Shown here: piece after piece, positions 1-8,992 of the stretch
How positions within the stretch are numbered: position 1 is the first letter of the stretch
How the letters are laid out: each line of letters begins with the position of its first letter
Source: SSC4 sp964443225
Lineage (GTDB): Bacteria; Chloroflexota; Anaerolineae; SSC4; Amarolineaceae
DNA: 64,000 bases
Direction: 5' to 3'
Assembly: GCA_964443225.1 (NCBI GenBank)
Contig: CAYUCC010000011.1
Span: 35,915 to 99,914 of the forward strand
Notes under the pieces: generated by a model
What the model was told of the DNA's origin: nothing
Database searches by the model: none
Seen by the model: only the letters and a program-made list of their open reading frames with translations
Made by a program: the position numbers and the translations under genes

Positions 1-1
1 A

Positions 2-559
2 ATGGCCGCCTACACCGGTGACTTCTACCTCTACATCCACGGTGGCACGGTGACGGTCGAAGCGACCGGGGACGGCATCGACGTCAACGGAGCGATCGAG
101 ATGACCGATGGTTTCGTGGTGGTCAACGGCCCGACCGAGCAGATGAACGGGGCGCTCGACTTCGATGCCCCCTTCACCATCAGCGGCGGCACGATCGTGG
201 CGGCGGGCAGCGCGGGCATGGCGCAGGTGCCGGGTGGAAGCTCCAGCCAGAATTCGGTCCTGGTTTACTTCAGCAATACGCAGCCGGCTGGTACGCTGGT
301 GCACATCCAGAACAGCGCCGGGGAGACCGTACTGACCTTTGCGCCCAACAAAGCCTACCAGTCGCTGGCCTTCTCATCGCCGGCACTGGTGCAGGGCGAA
401 ACCTACACCGTCTACGTCGGCGGCAGCGCTACGGGAACCGTGCAGGACGGGGTGTACACCGACGGCAGTTATGCACCCGGCACCGAGTACGCGAGTTTCA
501 CGGTATCGGGCGTGACCACGCAGGTTGGCAGCGGCGGGGGGATGCGGCGCATGCGGTAA
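2..559 (+). CDS. Carbohydrate-binding domain protein, C-terminal part (5' truncated by window edge)
   Basis: The reading frame is open at the left edge, so only the last ~185 residues are visible and the first ATG need not be the start. The sequence is a run of short beta-strands with repeated 'DGIDVNG', 'GGTVTVEATG' and 'GGTIVAAGS' turns, which is the right-handed beta-helix pattern of the Cthe_2159-like (DUF4353) calcium-dependent polygalacturonate-binding family. After about residue 85 comes a beta-sandwich-like tail ending in a Gly/Arg stretch. The role is inferred to be extracellular polysaccharide binding. The signal peptide, if present, lies outside the window. The family call rests on pattern recognition only. 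Confidence 0.6.
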   Translation: MAAYTGDFYLYIHGGTVTVEATGDGIDVNGAIEMTDGFVVVNGPTEQMNGALDFDAPFTISGGTIVAAGSAGMAQVPGGSSSQNSVLVYFSNTQPAGTLVHIQNSAGETVLTFAPNKAYQSLAFSSPALVQGETYTVYVGGSATGTVQDGVYTDGSYAPGTEYASFTVSGVTTQVGSGGGMRRMR

Positions 560-751
560 AACAGGCACGTAGCGCGGCCTGACGCGTACAAGAACCACAC
601 GCCAGGCCGCAAAACAAACATGATCGATCCGACATCGTCAGGGGCCGGCTGATTTGGTGCTCCTGACGACATGTTTCCAAACCGCAGTACGGGATAGTTA
701 CGAGCGCGCCCAGGGGTTCATGCAGGCCATCACCAGCCGCGTGATCAGGTT

Positions 752-1200
752 TTACGACAGGCTGCGTTTTTTGATCTGGTTGATCGTGCCCGCCACGTAG
801 AGGTCGAGCTGCGGCACGTAAAACAGGACCGCACCGGACGCCCCCGAATGGCCGATCATCGCCGGCACCTTACGAAACAGGGTGAAGTAGCGCGGCAGGT
901 CGAAACGCATGAGACCGACACCGTATTGCAGCGGTTTGAAGATCCGATTCCAATGCTGCTGCATCTCGCCCAGGACCGCCCGCAGGAACAGCTCGCCCGT
1001 CATGAAGGCCTGCAAGATGCGCAAGCCGTCACGGCTCGTCGATACGATCCCCCCGTCGGTACGCACCGATGCCATCGCCCAGGGGATTTACCACCCACCG
1101 TCTGTTGTAGGGCGCGCCAGCCTCGCCTCGAGCGCAACGTGGGTCTTGGCGTCGTCGATACCCAACTCCATCCTTCTCGCGGCATACGTCCCCTCGTTAC
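752..1200 (-). pseudogene. Decayed C-terminal fragment of a beta-lactamase-like serine hydrolase
   Basis: The last ~107 codons (752-1075) are open and contain 'DGGIVSTSRDG' followed by 'MIGHSGASGAVLFYVPQ', the typical C-terminal part of class C beta-lactamase/serine hydrolase family proteins, with the HSG-type third motif. Upstream, 'YNRRWVVNPLGDG'-like residues appear in another frame (about 1080-1130), so at least one frameshift separates them. The N-terminal half with the SxxK nucleophile motif is missing, because the next gene (a VOC protein) begins its 3' end at 1201. I read it as a non-functional remnant; a sequencing frameshift alone would not restore the missing half. Confidence 0.6.
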
Positions 1201-1590
1201 TTACAGCGCCGCAAACAGATCGACCAGGTTACCATCGGGATCAACAACAACGGCGTAACGCTGACCCCAGAACGCGTCCCATGGTGCCGTATGGCCCTGG
1301 TACCCACTTCGAAGCACCCGTTCATAGAGTGCATCTACCGCCGCCGGGTTTTCACACCTGAACGCCAACGTCATACGCTGCCCAACGGCGTCGATCCAAT
1401 CGGGGTAGATCCCCCGGATCATCTCCAGGCTGTCCCACGCCAGGCGCAGCCCGCCAGGCAGAATCACTTCGACGTGCGGTTCATTTTCCATGTTGGATGG
1501 AACATCGACGCCTAACAAGCGGTAGAACTCGAGCGAAGCTGGCATGTCACGCACGACGATTGCGACAAGATCGAGATTAGCCATCATCAA
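1201..1590 (-). CDS. VOC (glyoxalase/bleomycin-resistance fold) family protein
   Basis: This 129-residue protein is one vicinal-oxygen-chelate module. It opens with 'LVAIVVRDMPASLEFYRLLG', the usual first beta-alpha-beta unit, and ends with 'VVVDPDGNLVDLFAAL', where the late Glu of metal-binding members is replaced by Asp. The length matches single-domain members. The substrate cannot be read from sequence; relatives range from glyoxalase I to fosfomycin or bleomycin resistance proteins. On the minus strand a GGAGGGAT-type ribosome site lies just upstream of the MMMANL start, so any of the two adjacent ATG codons may be used. It is monocistronic, with a repeat element upstream and a decayed gene downstream. 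Confidence 0.8.
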   Translation of the reverse strand: MMMANLDLVAIVVRDMPASLEFYRLLGVDVPSNMENEPHVEVILPGGLRLAWDSLEMIRGIYPDWIDAVGQRMTLAFRCENPAAVDALYERVLRSGYQGHTAPWDAFWGQRYAVVVDPDGNLVDLFAAL

Positions 1591-1691
1591 TCCCTCCTAT
1601 GGGTAGTGCACAGTTAGGTTGGGTTTTGTCACTAAATCTGCGCTCATACAGCGGCAGGATCGGTACACATTCCAACCTAACAGAGCACTAA

Positions 1692-1769
1692 GGGCTTGTA
1701 AAAGAATAACTTACCGTTCTTTGCGACGAATTCCGGCCATTTTGTAGGAAGTTATTCTTTTACAAGCCC
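1692..1769. mobile_element. MITE-like palindromic element, copy A
   Basis: A 78-bp element whose ends are near-perfect inverted repeats: GGGCTTGTAAAAGAATAACTT at 1692-1712 against its complement at 1749-1769. It is flanked on both sides by TAA (1689-1691 and 1770-1772), which looks like a 3-bp target duplication. A second copy with the same centre (CGAAxTCC...CCATT) lies at 18188-18268. No transposase is present. TA-type or TNA-type duplications occur in IS630/IS5-like families, but the parent element cannot be named from here. Confidence 0.7.
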
Positions 1770-1783
1770 TAAGTCCGCATCCA

Positions 1784-2647
1784 TTACGGCGCGGACAGCT
1801 GCATGAAGGAGCGTACGCTGCCGCCATCGGCCTCAAGGTAGCGGCGCACACCCGACGCCGGGTCGATGCCGCTGGCAACCAGGTATGCACGCAGTCCGCT
1901 GAGATGCAGCTGGGCGATGGTGTGCTGCGGCTCCGACCAGTCGGTGTAACGATACGCCGGCCAGCCCCAGCCACCTTTGACGTTGAACGAGTACGCCACG
2001 CCGGGAATCGCCCCCTTGAGCTCGTACACTCCGGAGCGGCCACCTTTTTCGACGTCCATCCCCAACGGGTTGTTACTCCGACCGAAAGGATCGTTCGATA
2101 CCCAGCGCACGAGGAATTTGCCGAAGTCGTCGCCGGCGGTCCAGTGCACCCGAATCCGGCCAGGCACCTTGACCACGCCCGGCAGGGTGACCGGCAGTGG
2201 GGGCAGCGGCGGCAGCACACGCACGACCGGCGGCGCCGTTTCCAGGCGGGTGATAGTGGGCGGGCGCCGCGGCGGCACCTTGATCTCCCCCGTGCCCTGC
2301 TGGGCCGGCGTCGCAATGGTGACTGACAGGGCAAACGACTGCCAGTCGCGTTCAACCCCGCGGGCATCGGGCATGGTGTCCTCCAACGTGCCCGTGTCGT
2401 CGAGCAAGCGCGGGCTGGCAAATACCGTCACCGCCGGCTGCCCGGCCAGCAGCTGGACGGTCGTGGAGGTGGGCGTACGGTCGTCGTCGATGTGCACCTG
2501 GGCCAGCCTCTCAGCGGCACTGAGGTGGCCCTGGTAGACTTCGATGACGTCGGGCATCTTGGTACCAAATGTCCACTCGACCTTGACAGGGCAGGTCAGG
2601 CCGCTGGCCTGACCCACCACGGTCAGCGAAACCGAGGTGATGTACAT
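1784..2647 (-). CDS. Uncharacterised protein with a fibronectin-III-like C-terminal domain
   Basis: I place the start at the ATG at 2645-2647 (MYITSVSLTVVG), because the longer frame to 2701 would overlap the upstream stop and begins with low-complexity Ser/Pro. The result is 287 residues. The N-terminal ~120 residues are beta-rich. A proline-rich hinge ('PPRRPPTITRLE', 'LPPLPPLPVTLPG') separates them from a segment with 'RIRVHWTAGDD', 'FLVRWVSNDP' and 'YSFNVKGGWGWPAYRYTDWS', a fibronectin type III-like pattern. No signal peptide or membrane segment is visible. It follows the beta-helical repeat protein at 2661-3536 by 13 bp and is probably cotranscribed. I do not recognise a function. Confidence 0.6.
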   Translation of the reverse strand: MYITSVSLTVVGQASGLTCPVKVEWTFGTKMPDVIEVYQGHLSAAERLAQVHIDDDRTPTSTTVQLLAGQPAVTVFASPRLLDDTGTLEDTMPDARGVERDWQSFALSVTIATPAQQGTGEIKVPPRRPPTITRLETAPPVVRVLPPLPPLPVTLPGVVKVPGRIRVHWTAGDDFGKFLVRWVSNDPFGRSNNPLGMDVEKGGRSGVYELKGAIPGVAYSFNVKGGWGWPAYRYTDWSEPQHTIAQLHLSGLRAYLVASGIDPASGVRRYLEADGGSVRSFMQLSAP

Positions 2648-2660
2648 GGGATGTTCGCTT

Positions 2661-3536
2661 TCACTGGAGGGCCACGAGGATGGGGATGAGTCCCGTACCA
2701 TCCTCCAGCCGGCGCAGGGCCTTGCCGATGACGGCGCCCGGTGTACGAGACTGATCGCAGGCGCGCATTGCGTGGCCCGGCGTGTCCGATGTGGTCAGGA
2801 GGTCCCCCACGGCGATCGGCGTCGTGCGTGCGTCGACTTTGCAGAACACCTTACCCACCAGGGCAATCGCCGGCCGATGGGACGCAGTCCCGTCGAAAAC
2901 GATGCCCGGCCGGTAATCACCGGCACCGGCGACCACACCGGCCGCCCGGCGGTCGTACGCGGTGCGGCAGGGGGCCAGCGTGCCCTCGTCTTCGATCACC
3001 ATCACCATACCCGGTTCGACCAGCGCCCGATCGTGGGCCGCAACTTCGAACGATTCGGCCAGGTCAGCAATGCGGCTGACGAAATGGATATCTCCCGTGA
3101 CCTCCATGTCACCGACCAGGCGTACGTTGCCGACGATTTCGACCGGACCTTCGAAACGCCCGGCCAGCCGTCCGCCGATCCCCTGCACGGCAACCCCGTT
3201 GCCAAAGCTCTGTCCCTGCACGGCGACGCCGTCGGTGCTGTCACCGCGTACACCAAACCCGGTGCCCTGGCTCACGCCGTACACCCCCGTGCCTGTGCTG
3301 GTGGTGCCATGGCCAAAAACGCCCTGCTGCTCACTCTCACCGTAAACCCCGGCGCTTTGCTGGAAGACGGCATCACTGCCGCCAAGCAGCCCCAGGCTCT
3401 TTTTGGCGTGGCTGACACCTACCACACCCGCGCCTTTGTCGGCGGTCACACCCCGCAGTTTGGGGTTTTTGGTGGCGTCCAGCGCGGGCGCTTCGGTCTT
3501 GAACTCATCGGAGAATAAATTGGTTTCGGTCGGCAT
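2661..3536 (-). CDS. GVYG/GVxG-repeat beta-structured protein, tail-fibre or surface type
   Basis: This 291-residue protein has a short N-terminal region and then repeats of the type 'GVVGVS', 'AGVYGES', 'GVFGHG', 'GVYGVS', 'GVRGDS' and 'GVAVQG' (about residues 35-125). That pattern is typical of trimeric beta-helical shafts in phage tail fibres and some secreted proteins. Then comes 'VEIVGNVRLVGDMEVTGDIHF', another strand repeat, followed from about residue 155 by a globular C-terminal domain starting 'IADLAESFEV' with 'ALVEPGMVMVIEDEGTLAP'. Similar C-terminal domains occur in bacterial hypothetical surface proteins. There is no obvious signal peptide. It is likely the first gene of a two-gene unit with the FN3-like protein. 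Confidence 0.6.
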   Translation of the reverse strand: MPTETNLFSDEFKTEAPALDATKNPKLRGVTADKGAGVVGVSHAKKSLGLLGGSDAVFQQSAGVYGESEQQGVFGHGTTSTGTGVYGVSQGTGFGVRGDSTDGVAVQGQSFGNGVAVQGIGGRLAGRFEGPVEIVGNVRLVGDMEVTGDIHFVSRIADLAESFEVAAHDRALVEPGMVMVIEDEGTLAPCRTAYDRRAAGVVAGAGDYRPGIVFDGTASHRPAIALVGKVFCKVDARTTPIAVGDLLTTSDTPGHAMRACDQSRTPGAVIGKALRRLEDGTGLIPILVALQ

Positions 3537-3692
3537 GACCTGGCTTGTCCTTTCGAAGCAATGTTAGTCTGCCAGCCCCAATGTGCGGCTGGCAAAGGCG
3601 TGAATATGGCCGGCTGCAACGAACCGGCCAGGTTGGTGAAGTATACCACAGGGTGTACGGAAATGGGCTTGCGGATTGGGCATACCTGGCTG

Positions 3693-4598
3693 TTATACCA
3701 CAGATTCAGCGATTTGCGTCAGGATCGCCGCAAAGTGCGTGTAGAACAGCATGTGGCCGGCGCCGGGCACGAAGGTCGCCGTGCAGTTGGGAATCTGCGC
3801 GGCCAGGTAACGCCCCATGACCGGCGGCACGTTGGGGTCGGCCTCGCCCTGCCAGAGGAAGGTTTTGGCCCGGATCTGCGACGCCTGGAAACCCCAGGGT
3901 GCGCAGGCCACGCGGATATCGTGGGCCGCCCCGCGCCCACCCTGGCGGTAGGCCTCGGGGAAGTCGCGCACGAAGGACTGGATCACATCGGGCTGCTGCA
4001 GGATGACCTGGTCGCTGGCCGGCAGGTTGGCAAAGAGTCGCTTGACAGCCGCCTCCGGTTTGCGCCGAATCACGGCCACTGTCGCGCCCTGCATAGGACG
4101 CAGCAGGAAGGGTGCGTAGCGGGCCAGCTTGGGCAGCATCGCCAGCGCCGGCGCCATGCCTTCGGTCAGGCCCGGCACATCGAAGGGGCCGAGCGCGCTC
4201 ACCAGGGTCAGGCTCGTCAGGCGGTCGGCCAGCTTGAAGCCGCATACCGCACCATACGGGCCACCCTGCGAGCCGGCCACGACCGCAAAGCGGGCCAATC
4301 CGAGCTGCTCGGCCAGCTGCGCCACGTCGTCCGGCCAATCGAGCAGCGTGCGCCCCGGCTGAAAGTCGGACAGGCCATATCCGGGCCGCTCGACGAGAAT
4401 CAGGCGGACGGCAAGTTCGTCCAACAGATCGTCGCGGCACGGCTTCAGGTAGCGTCCAGAGGCGCCGCCAAACAGCATCACCGGTGTGCCGTCGGCGGGA
4501 CCATACGCCGCAAAGCCCAACCGGCGTCCATCGCGCAGGGTGACTGTCTGGTCCATGCGTTCAGGATCGTTCGAAGCCAACGGGTTGGAATGACTCAT
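3693..4598 (-). CDS. Alpha/beta-hydrolase fold protein
   Basis: This 301-residue protein of the alpha/beta-hydrolase superfamily has an oxyanion-type loop near 'VMLFGGASGRY', nucleophile elbow 'VAGSQGGPYG' (Ser at about residue 109), acid 'GEADPNVPP' and catalytic His in 'VPGAGHMLF' near the C-terminus. A helical cap lies between. A good GGAGG ribosome site sits 6 nt before the ATG on the minus strand. The substrate is not predictable; homologues include putative esterases and epoxide-hydrolase-like enzymes. A promoter candidate lies at 4639-4667. It is transcribed away from the Hma island. Confidence 0.85.
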   Translation of the reverse strand: MSHSNPLASNDPERMDQTVTLRDGRRLGFAAYGPADGTPVMLFGGASGRYLKPCRDDLLDELAVRLILVERPGYGLSDFQPGRTLLDWPDDVAQLAEQLGLARFAVVAGSQGGPYGAVCGFKLADRLTSLTLVSALGPFDVPGLTEGMAPALAMLPKLARYAPFLLRPMQGATVAVIRRKPEAAVKRLFANLPASDQVILQQPDVIQSFVRDFPEAYRQGGRGAAHDIRVACAPWGFQASQIRAKTFLWQGEADPNVPPVMGRYLAAQIPNCTATFVPGAGHMLFYTHFAAILTQIAESVV

Positions 4599-4638
4599 CT
4601 CTCGCCTCCTTCGCAGTGCAATGTTTCAGGCACAGGCA

Positions 4639-4667
4639 AGCGTACCAGCTCGACAGCACGCTGTCAA
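4639..4667 (-). promoter_or_regulatory. Sigma-70-type promoter for the alpha/beta hydrolase
   Basis: On the minus strand TTGACA (4667-4662) is followed after 17 bp by TACGCT (4644-4639), 41 bp upstream of the start codon. The -35 is perfect and the -10 is weak (3 of 6). Confidence 0.45.
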
Positions 4668-4797
4668 GGGGTTGAAGTGATTACCCACAAGTCTTCTAAA
4701 TACCTCGCAGGGTTCACCGCGAATTACGCCAATCTTCGCCAATAATTTCTATGATTTATTGGGACGTTGTGAGTGATGGCGATGCCGGCGGTCACCA

Positions 4798-4890
4798 GTT
4801 GCCATCCCATCCCCCCTGCGTTATAATTTACACACCGCAGCAGGAACCAATCCCACGTTTACGAACCGTTGGATGCCGGATAGGTATCAC
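4798..4890 (+). promoter_or_regulatory. Promoter plus structured leader of the Hma island (copy 1 of a duplicated block)
   Basis: TTGCCA (4799-4804), a 17-bp spacer and a perfect TATAAT (4822-4827) make a strong promoter. The next ~60 nt, to 4890, align without gaps to 20793-20885 upstream of an ABC exporter; I count about 17 differences in 95 columns. Conserved foldable pieces are CCA/TGG with ACG/CGT around CGTTTACGAACCG, and a hairpin GATGCC (4872-4877)/GGTATC (4883-4888). In the other copy the same stem reads GATACC/GGTATC, a pairing-preserving change. The block ends 14 nt before the DUF499 start codon, with AGAGGA as ribosome site. Confidence 0.75.
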
Positions 4891-4904
4891 CAAGAGGACG
4901 AGCT

Positions 4905-7900
4905 ATGAAGACCCTGCAACAACTATGTTTCCCTCGCCCAAGCGTCTTCGATGCCCAGCGCCGGGATACCGTGCTCGATCTGGCCGACCTGCTGGAAGGC
5001 CGCATCGATCCAACGGAGTTTTTCGAGACCAACTTTGTCACTGAGGGCATGAAGACGCTGTTGGAGCAGAGCTTCCGGCGGCTGGAGGGCAAGTCCAGCC
5101 AGGGGATCTTCAAACTCAAACAGGCCATGGGCGGTGGCAAGACGCATAACCTGCTGGTCCTGGGTCTGCTCGCCCGGCACCCCGAGTATCGCCAGCGGAT
5201 CATGGGACGCTTCTACACACCCAATGCCAGCCTTGGCCCGGTCAAGGTCGTGGGTTTTTCCGGCCGCGAGTCTGATGCGCCGCTGGGCGTCTGGGGCGCC
5301 ATTGCCCAGCAACTAGACAAGCTGGATCACTTCAAGGACTGCTACAGCCCGTTGCAGGCGCCCGGCCAAAAAGCCTGGGAGAACCTGCTGAGCGGCGAGA
5401 CCGTACTGATCTTCCTGGACGAGCTGCCGCCCTACCTGGAGAACGCCCGCGCCAAAGCCATCGGCAATTCGGACCTGGAACAGGTAACCGCCACGGCGCT
5501 CTCCAACCTGTTGGTGGCCATCGGTAAGGAATCGTGCGCGCGGGTCTGCCTGGTGATCACCGACCTGGAGGCGGCCTATCAGCGCGGCAGCCAGCAGATC
5601 TCCAGCGTGTTGGCCGACTTCGAGAAGGAGACGCACCGCAGCGCCATGACCCTGGAGCCGGTGCGCATGAACTCGGACGAGCTGTACCACATCCTGCGCC
5701 GCCAACTCTTCGCCAACCTGCCCACCGACAGTGAGGCCAGCGAAGTGGCCCAGGCCTACGGCAAGGCGATCCGCGACGCCCGGCAGATGGACATCACCAA
5801 CGAGTCGCCGGAGCAGTTTGCGGCGCGGGTCCAAACCGCCTATCCTTTCCATCCTGCGCTGCGTGACCTCTACGCCCGCTTTCGCGAGAACCCCGGCTTT
5901 CAGCAAACGCGCGGCCTGATCCGGCTGATGCGCACGGTGACGGCCCATCTGTGGAACGCCGGGCTGGCCGAGAGGCGCGCCTTGATCGCGCCCTACGACC
6001 TGGACCTGAACGACCGTGACACGCGCGCCGAGGTTGTCCAAATCAACAACCTGCTGGGCAACGCCATCGCCCACGACATCGCCTCCGACGGCGCAGCCGT
6101 GGCCGAGGTGATGGATGCCAACCTGGGCGGGACAGACACGCAGGACGCGTGCCGTCTGTTGCTCCTGGCTTCGCTGGCCAACGTGCCCAACGCGGTACTG
6201 GGCCTGTCGATCCCCGAGTTGGTGGGCTATCTGGCCGCACCGGGCCGCGATCTCTCGCGCCTCAAGAGCGACGTGCTGGAGAAGCTGGCTACCGCTGCCT
6301 GGTACCTGCACAGCAACCGCGACGGCAAGCTCTATTTCCGCAACGTGCAGAACCTCAACGCCAAGCTGGAGTCGCTGGTCAGGACCTACGTGCCGGAGCA
6401 GGCGGTCAAGGAGCTGCGCACGCGGCTGGAAGAGATGTTCAGCCCGGTCAACGGCTGGTGTTACCAGCGGGTGCTGGCCCTGCCAGCCATCGACGACATC
6501 GAGCTGGAGCCGGAGCGGGTGACGCTGGTCATCACCGAGCCGGTGGGCGGGCCAGGCCTGCGGCCGGAGCTGCGCACCTTCTATCAGCAAACGACCTGGC
6601 AGAACCGGGTCGCGTTCCTGACCGGCTCCCGCAACACCTACGATCCGCTGATCGAGAGCGGCAAGCGGCTGAAGGCGATTCAGCACATCCTGGGCGAGCT
6701 CCAGACCGACAAGACCCCCGATGCCGATCCGCAGATGGTGCAGGCCAAAGACCTGGCCGACAAGATCGGCCTGAACTTCCGCTCGGCCGTGCGTGAGACC
6801 TTTACCACACTCTGGTACCCCGTAGAAAGCGGCCTGATCAGCGCCGACTTCCGCATGAAGTTCGAGGGCAACAAATACAGCGGCGAGCAGCAGATCGTCG
6901 ACGTCCTCAAGGAAAAGATGAAGTATACCGAGGACGTGACCGGCGAGACCTTTCGCAAAAAGTGCGAGCAGCGCCTCTTCACTGCCCAGACCCTACCCTG
7001 GAGCGAGATCAAGCGCCGCGCGGCAGCCACCCCCAAGTGGCAGTGGCACAGGCCCGATGCGCTGGAGGCGATCAAGACTGATTGTCTGTTCAAGGACATC
7101 TGGCGCGAGGACGGTGGCTACGTGGACAAGGGGCCGTTCCCGCAGCCGGTCACCAACGTTCTGGTCAAGGTGGTGGCGCGCGACGATGTGACAGGCGAGG
7201 CCACGCTGCGCATCACACCGGTGCACGGCGACGCGGTCTATTACGATGTGGGCGCGCCGGCCACGACCGCCTCGGCCCGGCTGGACGGACAGACGGTCAC
7301 GCTGCGCGACCTGCGGGTCTCCTTCGCCTGCGTCGACTCGACCGGCGTCCACCAGACCGGCCCTGCGCTGGAGTGGCAGAACACCATCACCCTCAAGCAC
7401 CGGGTCTACCAGAGTGGCGCAGACCGGCGCATGGAGCTGCAGGCTGCGCCCCTGGCTACGATCTACTACACCACGGACGGCTCTGATCCCAAGGTCGCCG
7501 GCGCGGTCTACGACGATCCCTTCGTCATCCCCTACAGCGCGCCCCTGGTGCTGGCCTACGCCGAGCGCGATGGTGTGCGCTCGGCGGTGGAGAGCATCCC
7601 GCAGAGCTGGAAAAAGGATGAGACGGTCCAGGTGGATGCCAGGAGACCGGCCATCTGGAAGCGGCCCCACGGCTACGACAGCACACAGGAGACCTACGCT
7701 TTTTTGGAGCGCTTGCAGAAGCACGGCGCGTTGCTGGCCGGCCCCAGCGTACACATCGGCGACGGCCGGGGCGACAGAGAATGGGTGGCCCTGGAGGTGG
7801 CGGAGAACAAACAGGTCGATCCTGTCGTGCTCGAGGCGTGCCTGGCCGTGCTGCGCACGCTCCAGGACGGCGGCCAGGTCGTGATCAGCGCGCCTGCGCT

Positions 7901-7982
7901 GCACTTCCGCACTGGCCAGGACCTGCTGGATTGGGTCGAAGAGGTCAAGACCAGTCTCAAGCCGGGCGAGGTGAAGCAGTGA
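4905..7982 (+). CDS. DUF499 family ATPase (Hma defence island ATPase component)
   Basis: This 1025-residue protein has a P-loop 'AMGGGKTHNLL' (Walker A at residues 76-81) and Walker B 'VLIFLDELPPY' (167-177), the hallmark of DUF499/AAA-like ATPases found beside DUF1156 methylases and helicases in defence islands. Near residues 850-875 'IYYTTDGSDPKVAG' is a chitobiase/hexosaminidase C-terminal-like beta motif seen in several DUF499 proteins. The far C-terminus ('GDREWVALEVAENK') is of unknown role. Family knowledge places it in the Hma (helicase, methylase, ATPase) predicted anti-phage system; its biochemical activity is not established. It is the first gene of the operon, with start ATG 4905 preceded by AGAGGA. 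Its stop overlaps the GTG start of DUF3780. Confidence 0.85.
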   Translation: MKTLQQLCFPRPSVFDAQRRDTVLDLADLLEGRIDPTEFFETNFVTEGMKTLLEQSFRRLEGKSSQGIFKLKQAMGGGKTHNLLVLGLLARHPEYRQRIMGRFYTPNASLGPVKVVGFSGRESDAPLGVWGAIAQQLDKLDHFKDCYSPLQAPGQKAWENLLSGETVLIFLDELPPYLENARAKAIGNSDLEQVTATALSNLLVAIGKESCARVCLVITDLEAAYQRGSQQISSVLADFEKETHRSAMTLEPVRMNSDELYHILRRQLFANLPTDSEASEVAQAYGKAIRDARQMDITNESPEQFAARVQTAYPFHPALRDLYARFRENPGFQQTRGLIRLMRTVTAHLWNAGLAERRALIAPYDLDLNDRDTRAEVVQINNLLGNAIAHDIASDGAAVAEVMDANLGGTDTQDACRLLLLASLANVPNAVLGLSIPELVGYLAAPGRDLSRLKSDVLEKLATAAWYLHSNRDGKLYFRNVQNLNAKLESLVRTYVPEQAVKELRTRLEEMFSPVNGWCYQRVLALPAIDDIELEPERVTLVITEPVGGPGLRPELRTFYQQTTWQNRVAFLTGSRNTYDPLIESGKRLKAIQHILGELQTDKTPDADPQMVQAKDLADKIGLNFRSAVRETFTTLWYPVESGLISADFRMKFEGNKYSGEQQIVDVLKEKMKYTEDVTGETFRKKCEQRLFTAQTLPWSEIKRRAAATPKWQWHRPDALEAIKTDCLFKDIWREDGGYVDKGPFPQPVTNVLVKVVARDDVTGEATLRITPVHGDAVYYDVGAPATTASARLDGQTVTLRDLRVSFACVDSTGVHQTGPALEWQNTITLKHRVYQSGADRRMELQAAPLATIYYTTDGSDPKVAGAVYDDPFVIPYSAPLVLAYAERDGVRSAVESIPQSWKKDETVQVDARRPAIWKRPHGYDSTQETYAFLERLQKHGALLAGPSVHIGDGRGDREWVALEVAENKQVDPVVLEACLAVLRTLQDGGQVVISAPALHFRTGQDLLDWVEEVKTSLKPGEVKQ

Positions 7983-8641
7983 GCGACAAAGCACAGGCCG
8001 CGCTGCAAGCCGCTTTCGGCTTCGATCCCCAGCAGAGCACCCACCACTTCCTGGTGACAATCCCGCGCGCCGCGGCGGGCAAGATCGAGATCAGCGAACA
8101 TTTCACCTGGGATGCGGAGACCGGCTCGGGCGACGTCTCCTACGGCGACCGGCTGGACGGCCAGATCCGGGTGGTGCTGGCCCGGCCCAAGTGGGACGCC
8201 ATCGCCGACGAGGTGCGCGCCCAGTTCAACCAGCGCCTACGCCGGGCCGGCCGCAAGCCAGGCAGCTGGCGCGTGGGTTCCAACCTGGTGCGCCGCGACC
8301 TGGGCAAGGAGCTGGTGCTGCTGGCCTGGGCCATCGAGGACGCCGATCCCTCCCTGATGTCCACGGCCCTGGCCAACTGGAGCGGCCTGGTGCCTGAGGA
8401 GCGCTGGTGGCTCTACACCCAAACCGCCGCGGCCACCGGCCACGGCGTGGCCGACCGCGGCCGCGGCTGGCGCAAGGCCGTGCGCTACGCACTGACCGAG
8501 AACCCGGTGTTGAGCCGCGCCGCCGACGGCGCCGTGGTGCCAGAGTATTTCCGGCGGGCGGCCGGCACCTTGTTTGCCGGCCTGGGCATCGCCGAGAGCG
8601 CCGAGGGCTACGAGGAATCTGCGGCGGCAATCGAGACCTGA
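7979..8641 (+). CDS. DUF3780 family protein of the Hma island
   Basis: I place the start at GTG 7979, overlapping the DUF499 stop in GTGA, which gives 220 residues (VSDKAQAALQAAFGF). Conserved-looking blocks are 'GKELVLLAWAIEDADP', 'NWSGLVPEERWWLYTQT' and 'GWRKAVRYALTENP', which I recognise as the DUF3780 signature. DUF3780 proteins are regularly encoded between DUF499 and DUF1156 genes in defence islands; no enzymatic motif is evident. The overlap implies translational coupling with DUF499, suggesting a stoichiometric partner. An ATG-initiated alternative is not available near the N-terminus of the conserved region. Confidence 0.8.
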   Translation: MSDKAQAALQAAFGFDPQQSTHHFLVTIPRAAAGKIEISEHFTWDAETGSGDVSYGDRLDGQIRVVLARPKWDAIADEVRAQFNQRLRRAGRKPGSWRVGSNLVRRDLGKELVLLAWAIEDADPSLMSTALANWSGLVPEERWWLYTQTAAATGHGVADRGRGWRKAVRYALTENPVLSRAADGAVVPEYFRRAAGTLFAGLGIAESAEGYEESAAAIET

Positions 8642-8725
8642 AGTGGCGCTGCGCCAGAGTCACCATTGCGTGGGTTTTGAGGTAGAATGTGGCGTGAAGG
8701 TTGACCCAATTTGCCGGAGAGTGCC

Positions 8726-8992
8726 ATGACGCAGTATCAGTATGATCCGATAGACCACGAGTTCATGCGCTTGCGCGGGCAGCTGTCGCCTGGCGCGCGC
8801 TTGCAAGCCATGTTGGCGGCGCGCGAGTGGGTCGTCAGCGCCATGCGCGCCCGGCTGCGACGGCGCTACCCCGACCTGTCTGCCCAAGAGATCAATCTGA
8901 AGGTACTGGAGGAAATCGAAAGAATCGAACGACAACAGAGCCGGATGGATTTCCTGACCTCAGGGTCAAGGAGTGGCAACTATGGCAACTGA
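8726..8992 (+). CDS. Small Arg-rich helical protein of unknown function inside the Hma island
   Basis: An ATG at 8726 gives 88 residues. The sequence is predicted mostly helical and basic: 'LQAMLAAREWVVSAMRARLRRR' in effect forms an amphipathic helix, then 'YPDLSAQEINLKVLEEIERI' continues as helix. It resembles short proteins that sit next to nucleotidyltransferase-like or HTH genes in defence islands, but I cannot assign a family. It overlaps the next gene's start by 11 bp and follows DUF3780 by 84 bp, so it is part of the operon. A TTG five codons earlier (8711) is an alternative start. Confidence 0.65.
   Translation: MTQYQYDPIDHEFMRLRGQLSPGARLQAMLAAREWVVSAMRARLRRRYPDLSAQEINLKVLEEIERIERQQSRMDFLTSGSRSGNYGN

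Noticed and set aside
5313..6686. Long antisense frame opposite the DUF499 gene
   Set aside because: A shadow of third-position GC bias; no family resemblance, and the plus-strand frame carries the P-loop.
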